Shown: piece by piece, positions 6,146 to 8,424 of the stretch | Position numbering within the stretch: position 1 is the stretch's first letter | Layout: the number at the start of each line of letters is the position of its first letter | Translations under genes and position numbers: made by a program | NCBI GenBank assembly: GCA_015485035.1 | Contig: WFUI01000106.1 | Span: forward strand, 1 to 8,424 | Source of the DNA: Mariprofundus sp. | GTDB lineage: Bacteria > Pseudomonadota > Zetaproteobacteria > Mariprofundales > Mariprofundaceae | Length of the DNA: 8,424 nt | Direction: 5' to 3' | The notes under the pieces: model-generated | Told to the model about the DNA's origin: nothing | Database searches by the model: none | Seen by the model: only the letters and a program-made list of their open reading frames with translations

Positions 6146-7063
6146 TTACTGCACCATTGGTGGTTGTTTTGTAATAAGTGATAACATTCTCCTGGCGAGC
6201 ATGGTTTCGAGGTTTTTCAGCCAGGGTACAGGCAAAACAAACAAGTTTTTTTGTAGTGTGGAATAGCCTTCATGGCGTTGCCGCTCAATCAATTCGATCA
6301 AAGTGGTCAAACCGTCATATTTTGATGCGTCCTGATACAACATTGCGGTGAAAATCCACAGATCGTGATAAACGCCGAGCTGATCCTGTGCCGATTTAAG
6401 ATCCTGCACCAATTTTTTGCATTGAATATTTTCGGTTTTAAACGGGTCCAGCAGGTAGCGGATCTGTTTTATGGAAATGCGGCATTTGTGCAATCGTTTT
6501 GCAGAGTGCTCACACTCTTCTGCACCTGTCACCTCAGTGAGTTGACGTGAAAGTTTGAGTAATTGTTGATGAAGTGCCTGATACAGCATATGAGAAAATT
6601 CAGTTCCGACGGATTCGTTGTGATCCGGGTGATGAATGGCTTTATGAATCCGGCATCCAATTTCAGGCCATGTGTCACTGATATATATTCTGATGTCCTG
6701 TCTGGCTTGCTCATGGCGCTGATGGATGTCGCTCACATAATGATCGATGGATGGCGACTCTATTCCGCAGTTAATCTGATGATCCAGCCATATGGTGTAA
6801 ACTTCCAGGTCGCGGCAATGGTTGGTTGCCGTTGCCAGTCTGGATACATCTGCTAACAATTCCGGGTCAAGGCCGATTGTGTTGCCGAAGGCTTTCAGCC
6901 AACTGCGCAAGTACCTAAGGGCAATGCGGAAGTCGTGGATGGCTTGATCGTTACTGTAAATATTATGGACAGCCTCATCTGTCCGATTCGTGAAGGTTGT
7001 AAGGCTGGAACGAATAAATTCAACACTGTTGACATCGAAATGGTTAAGATGCCCGGGTTTCAT
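6146..7063 (-). CDS. CHAD-domain protein (polyphosphate-associated helical domain)
   Basis: The 305-residue protein is essentially one CHAD domain (conserved histidine alpha-helical domain), a duplicated helical bundle with a basic surface. The first repeat shows AIHDFRIALRYLRSW (41-55) and CRDLEVY (83-89). The second shows RLHKCRISIKQIRYLLDPF (190-208) and GVYHDLW (230-236). His43/His192 and the regularly spaced Arg/Lys residues are the family's conserved features. No CYTH/triphosphatase domain, signal peptide or membrane segment is seen, so it is a stand-alone cytoplasmic CHAD protein. Published work on other CHAD proteins shows polyphosphate binding and localisation to polyphosphate granules; applying that here is inference. 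It starts 12 bases behind the CHI-like gene with only a poor ribosome site, suggesting co-translation, and converges on ppa. In six 60-base lines that I counted by hand G+C is about 43%, lower than lines sampled in ppa (58%) and ampG (65%). Confidence 0.85.
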   Translation of the reverse strand: MKPGHLNHFDVNSVEFIRSSLTTFTNRTDEAVHNIYSNDQAIHDFRIALRYLRSWLKAFGNTIGLDPELLADVSRLATATNHCRDLEVYTIWLDHQINCGIESPSIDHYVSDIHQRHEQARQDIRIYISDTWPEIGCRIHKAIHHPDHNESVGTEFSHMLYQALHQQLLKLSRQLTEVTGAEECEHSAKRLHKCRISIKQIRYLLDPFKTENIQCKKLVQDLKSAQDQLGVYHDLWIFTAMLYQDASKYDGLTTLIELIERQRHEGYSTLQKNLFVLPVPWLKNLETMLARRMLSLITKQPPMVQ

Positions 7064-7075
7064 GAGCTGAATTGA

Positions 7076-7639
7076 TTATCGACCGAGCATGGATTGTTTC
7101 AGCCCCTTGTCAGCCGGTTTTTTGCCCAGCCAGACCGCCAATAGTGCTTGCTGGAAATCCGACCCTTCAATGACACCCTTTTCGTGGCCATTAAAACTGA
7201 CATGGGTGGTGCCATCACTGAGCAGGTCGAATACGACTGAGTCGCCCCGGTGTGCTGTGGTGAATAATGCATTGAAGCTGGCAAGTCGGTCTTTCAGCTT
7301 TTGCATACGTTCATCGGACTGGTTTTTATCAAAGCCCTCAGTCCACCCGTCGGTGAGTTTCTCCTTGTCCACTTCACCATAAAGAAAGTTCATCGTGATA
7401 CGCCTGTTGCCGGTGTCGGCAAGAATTTTTTTGGCGCTGGTTTCATGTTGTTCCAGATACAGTCCGCCAACATAAATATCGAAAAAGAATTTTGTGCGGA
7501 TGCCCGCTCCGTTGAGTTGCAGGGTTTTGCCTTGCAGTTCAATCGTATCCGGCAGCGTGACACCTTCAATTTCAACCGCCGGACTCAATGCGGGCAGCAG
7601 GAGCAGGGTCGTGAGGAATAATAAACGAATATGTTTCAT
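7076..7639 (-). CDS. Secreted chalcone-isomerase-like protein
   Basis: 187 residues with a clear Sec signal peptide: basic start MKHIR, a leucine-rich core, and probable cleavage after SPA at residue 21. The mature part matches the bacterial chalcone isomerase-like family (Pfam Chalcone_3 type): LNGAGIRTKFFFDIYVGGLY (42-61), ITMNFLYGEVDKEKL (81-95), then WTEGF, FNALF (122-126), a GT.VSFNG segment (143-151), KGVIEG (154-159) and ALLAVWLG (165-172). The bacterial family is a fold relative of plant chalcone isomerase; no flavonoid activity is implied. Members are small periplasmic proteins of uncertain function, possibly binding fatty-acid-like ligands. A strong GGAGG five bases before the ATG and a promoter-like sequence just upstream support the start. 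It is the first gene of a probable two-gene operon with the CHAD gene. Confidence 0.88.
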   Translation of the reverse strand: MKHIRLLFLTTLLLLPALSPAVEIEGVTLPDTIELQGKTLQLNGAGIRTKFFFDIYVGGLYLEQHETSAKKILADTGNRRITMNFLYGEVDKEKLTDGWTEGFDKNQSDERMQKLKDRLASFNALFTTAHRGDSVVFDLLSDGTTHVSFNGHEKGVIEGSDFQQALLAVWLGKKPADKGLKQSMLGR

Positions 7640-7644
7640 GGAAA

Positions 7645-7649
7645 CCTCC
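7645..7649 (-). promoter_or_regulatory. Ribosome binding site of the CHI-like gene
   Basis: GGAGG on the minus strand, five bases before the ATG at 7639; the strongest Shine-Dalgarno sequence in the window. Confidence 0.85.
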
Positions 7650-7670
7650 AGAACAATGAATGACCCTCAG

Positions 7671-7699
7671 ATTAAAAACCAAAAGCGCACAAATCGCAA
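7671..7699 (-). promoter_or_regulatory. Putative sigma-70-type promoter for the CHI-like/CHAD operon
   Basis: On the minus strand TTGCGA (-35, 7694-7699) and TTTAAT (-10, 7671-7676) are separated by exactly 17 bases. They match consensus at four and five of six positions. The predicted start near 7664 leaves a leader of about 25 bases containing the GGAGG site. It separates this operon from the membrane-protein gene ending at 7743. Confidence 0.6.
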
Positions 7700-7742
7700 G
7701 TAATGATGGGGTGTGGGCGTAGAGGAAGGCGGAGTTGTCGTA

Positions 7743-8424
7743 TTATTCAGATACTAACCAGCGAAATGGAGCAGCATTTAATGTGAGTTCGCTTTTCTTG
7801 CTTCCACGCCAGATCAGCCATGCCTGCGGTCCTTCTGCCGGGACTTCCGGTGTGGCGGAGTTAGCGGCAGTGAGGTCAATATGTAGCTGAAAGGAAGGCC
7901 GGACACCTGGGGCTCCGGCACCAAAGGCCAGATCGCCAAAGTCGATAAACTGTTGATTCTGTTCCAGCAGCACCGGAAAGCGGGCGAACCATGCGTAAAA
8001 TGCTGTGCCCGGTAATTGTGCTGCACCCTTCAGCGTGTGCATGGCCGGCAGTGTTTGCCAGATAATATGATTTGGGCCACTGATCTTTGTTGAAAGCAGG
8101 GAGGTGACGAATGCATCATCGAAGAGCGGGCTCAGCCCGGGGAAGTCCGGTTTCAGCTTAACTGCAGCGCGGGCATAATCATCAGGGTATTCTGCAATCA
8201 GTTGCCAGTTGAAGGGCGAAAATGCCATGGGCAGGGCATGATATGCAGTGGCATCAGGATGCGCTTTTCTGACCAGTTCGATGCCCTGTTGCTGATTATG
8301 ATAAGCCAGCGCGAGATAGCTGAAGGCCATAGCAAAGCCCAGCATACTTAAATTACGTGATTGTTGTTTCCAGATAAGTCCCGCCAATAGCGGGATCAGC
8401 AGACAGGCGGAAAACAGCGGGTCG
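7743..8424 (-). CDS. Membrane-bound metal-dependent hydrolase of YdjM/DUF457 type, C-terminal part only
   Basis: The frame is open to the window edge, so the N-terminal part, where the family's metal-binding His/Asp motifs lie, is outside. The visible 226 residues begin with DPLF at the edge and a hydrophobic segment (about 3-18). A basic loop KQQSR comes next, then a second hydrophobic segment (25-41, LGFAMAFSYLALAYH). A 'DPLF' followed by a leucine-rich helix, a basic loop and a second helix is the layout I recall for the C-terminal membrane part of YdjM/DUF457 proteins. The remaining 185 residues form a soluble domain with several Trp and Pro residues, for example FSPFNWQLIAEYP and WLIWRGSKKSEL, probably periplasmic. 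The in-frame TTG at 8387 is not a credible start because it falls inside the first membrane segment. Family assignment is moderate; catalytic residues cannot be checked here. Confidence 0.6.
   Translation of the reverse strand, partial: DPLFSACLLIPLLAGLIWKQQSRNLSMLGFAMAFSYLALAYHNQQQGIELVRKAHPDATAYHALPMAFSPFNWQLIAEYPDDYARAAVKLKPDFPGLSPLFDDAFVTSLLSTKISGPNHIIWQTLPAMHTLKGAAQLPGTAFYAWFARFPVLLEQNQQFIDFGDLAFGAGAPGVRPSFQLHIDLTAANSATPEVPAEGPQAWLIWRGSKKSELTLNAAPFRWLVSE

Noticed and set aside
8385..8387. TTG as the start of a complete small membrane protein
   Set aside because: The frame continues upstream to the window edge through hydrophobic sequence and a DPLF motif typical of the middle of a larger protein.

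Overview
This 8.4 kb window is compact bacterial chromosome from a Gram-negative organism. Evidence for this is an outer-membrane-type MltA lipoprotein, an AmpG permease and a periplasmic chalcone-isomerase-like protein. The protein families and base composition fit a proteobacterium (gamma-like, or a relative such as the Zetaproteobacteria), but I cannot place it more finely from sequence alone. Ten protein-coding genes are supported. Two are cut by the window edges. I see no tRNA, rRNA, CRISPR array, insertion sequence or phage gene, and no gene-free stretch longer than about 160 bases.

Layout. (1) 1-876, plus: the 3' part of an alpha/beta-hydrolase of lipase type. It converges on, and overlaps by 49 bases, the RNase HI gene (828-1295, minus). 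rnhA lies directly behind, and overlaps by 8 bases, an MscS-family mechanosensitive channel gene (1288-2382, minus). (2) 2383-2541: a divergent regulatory region with a promoter-like sequence in each direction and a perfect 7-bp inverted repeat inside the spacer of the mscS-side promoter. (3) 2542-5399, plus: a small unknown protein, then ampG (muropeptide permease), then mltA (lytic transglycosylase lipoprotein). MltA releases anhydro-muropeptides from the cell wall and AmpG imports them, so the last two genes form a peptidoglycan turnover and recycling pair. (4) 5507-6133, plus: family I inorganic pyrophosphatase. It converges with a 12-base gap on a CHAD-domain gene (6146-7063, minus). (5) The CHAD gene lies 12 bases behind a secreted chalcone-isomerase-like protein gene (7076-7639, minus) that has its own good promoter and ribosome binding site. 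Upstream of it, also on the minus strand, is the C-terminal part of a membrane protein of the YdjM/DUF457 metal-dependent hydrolase type (7743-8424).

Most of the window is housekeeping. I did not find a clear new system. The points most worth a second look are the ampG-mltA pairing, the inverted repeat in the mscS promoter, the pyrophosphatase/CHAD neighbourhood (both families touch polyphosphate/pyrophosphate metabolism), the CHI-like/CHAD operon and the unrecognised 96-residue protein at 2542-2832.
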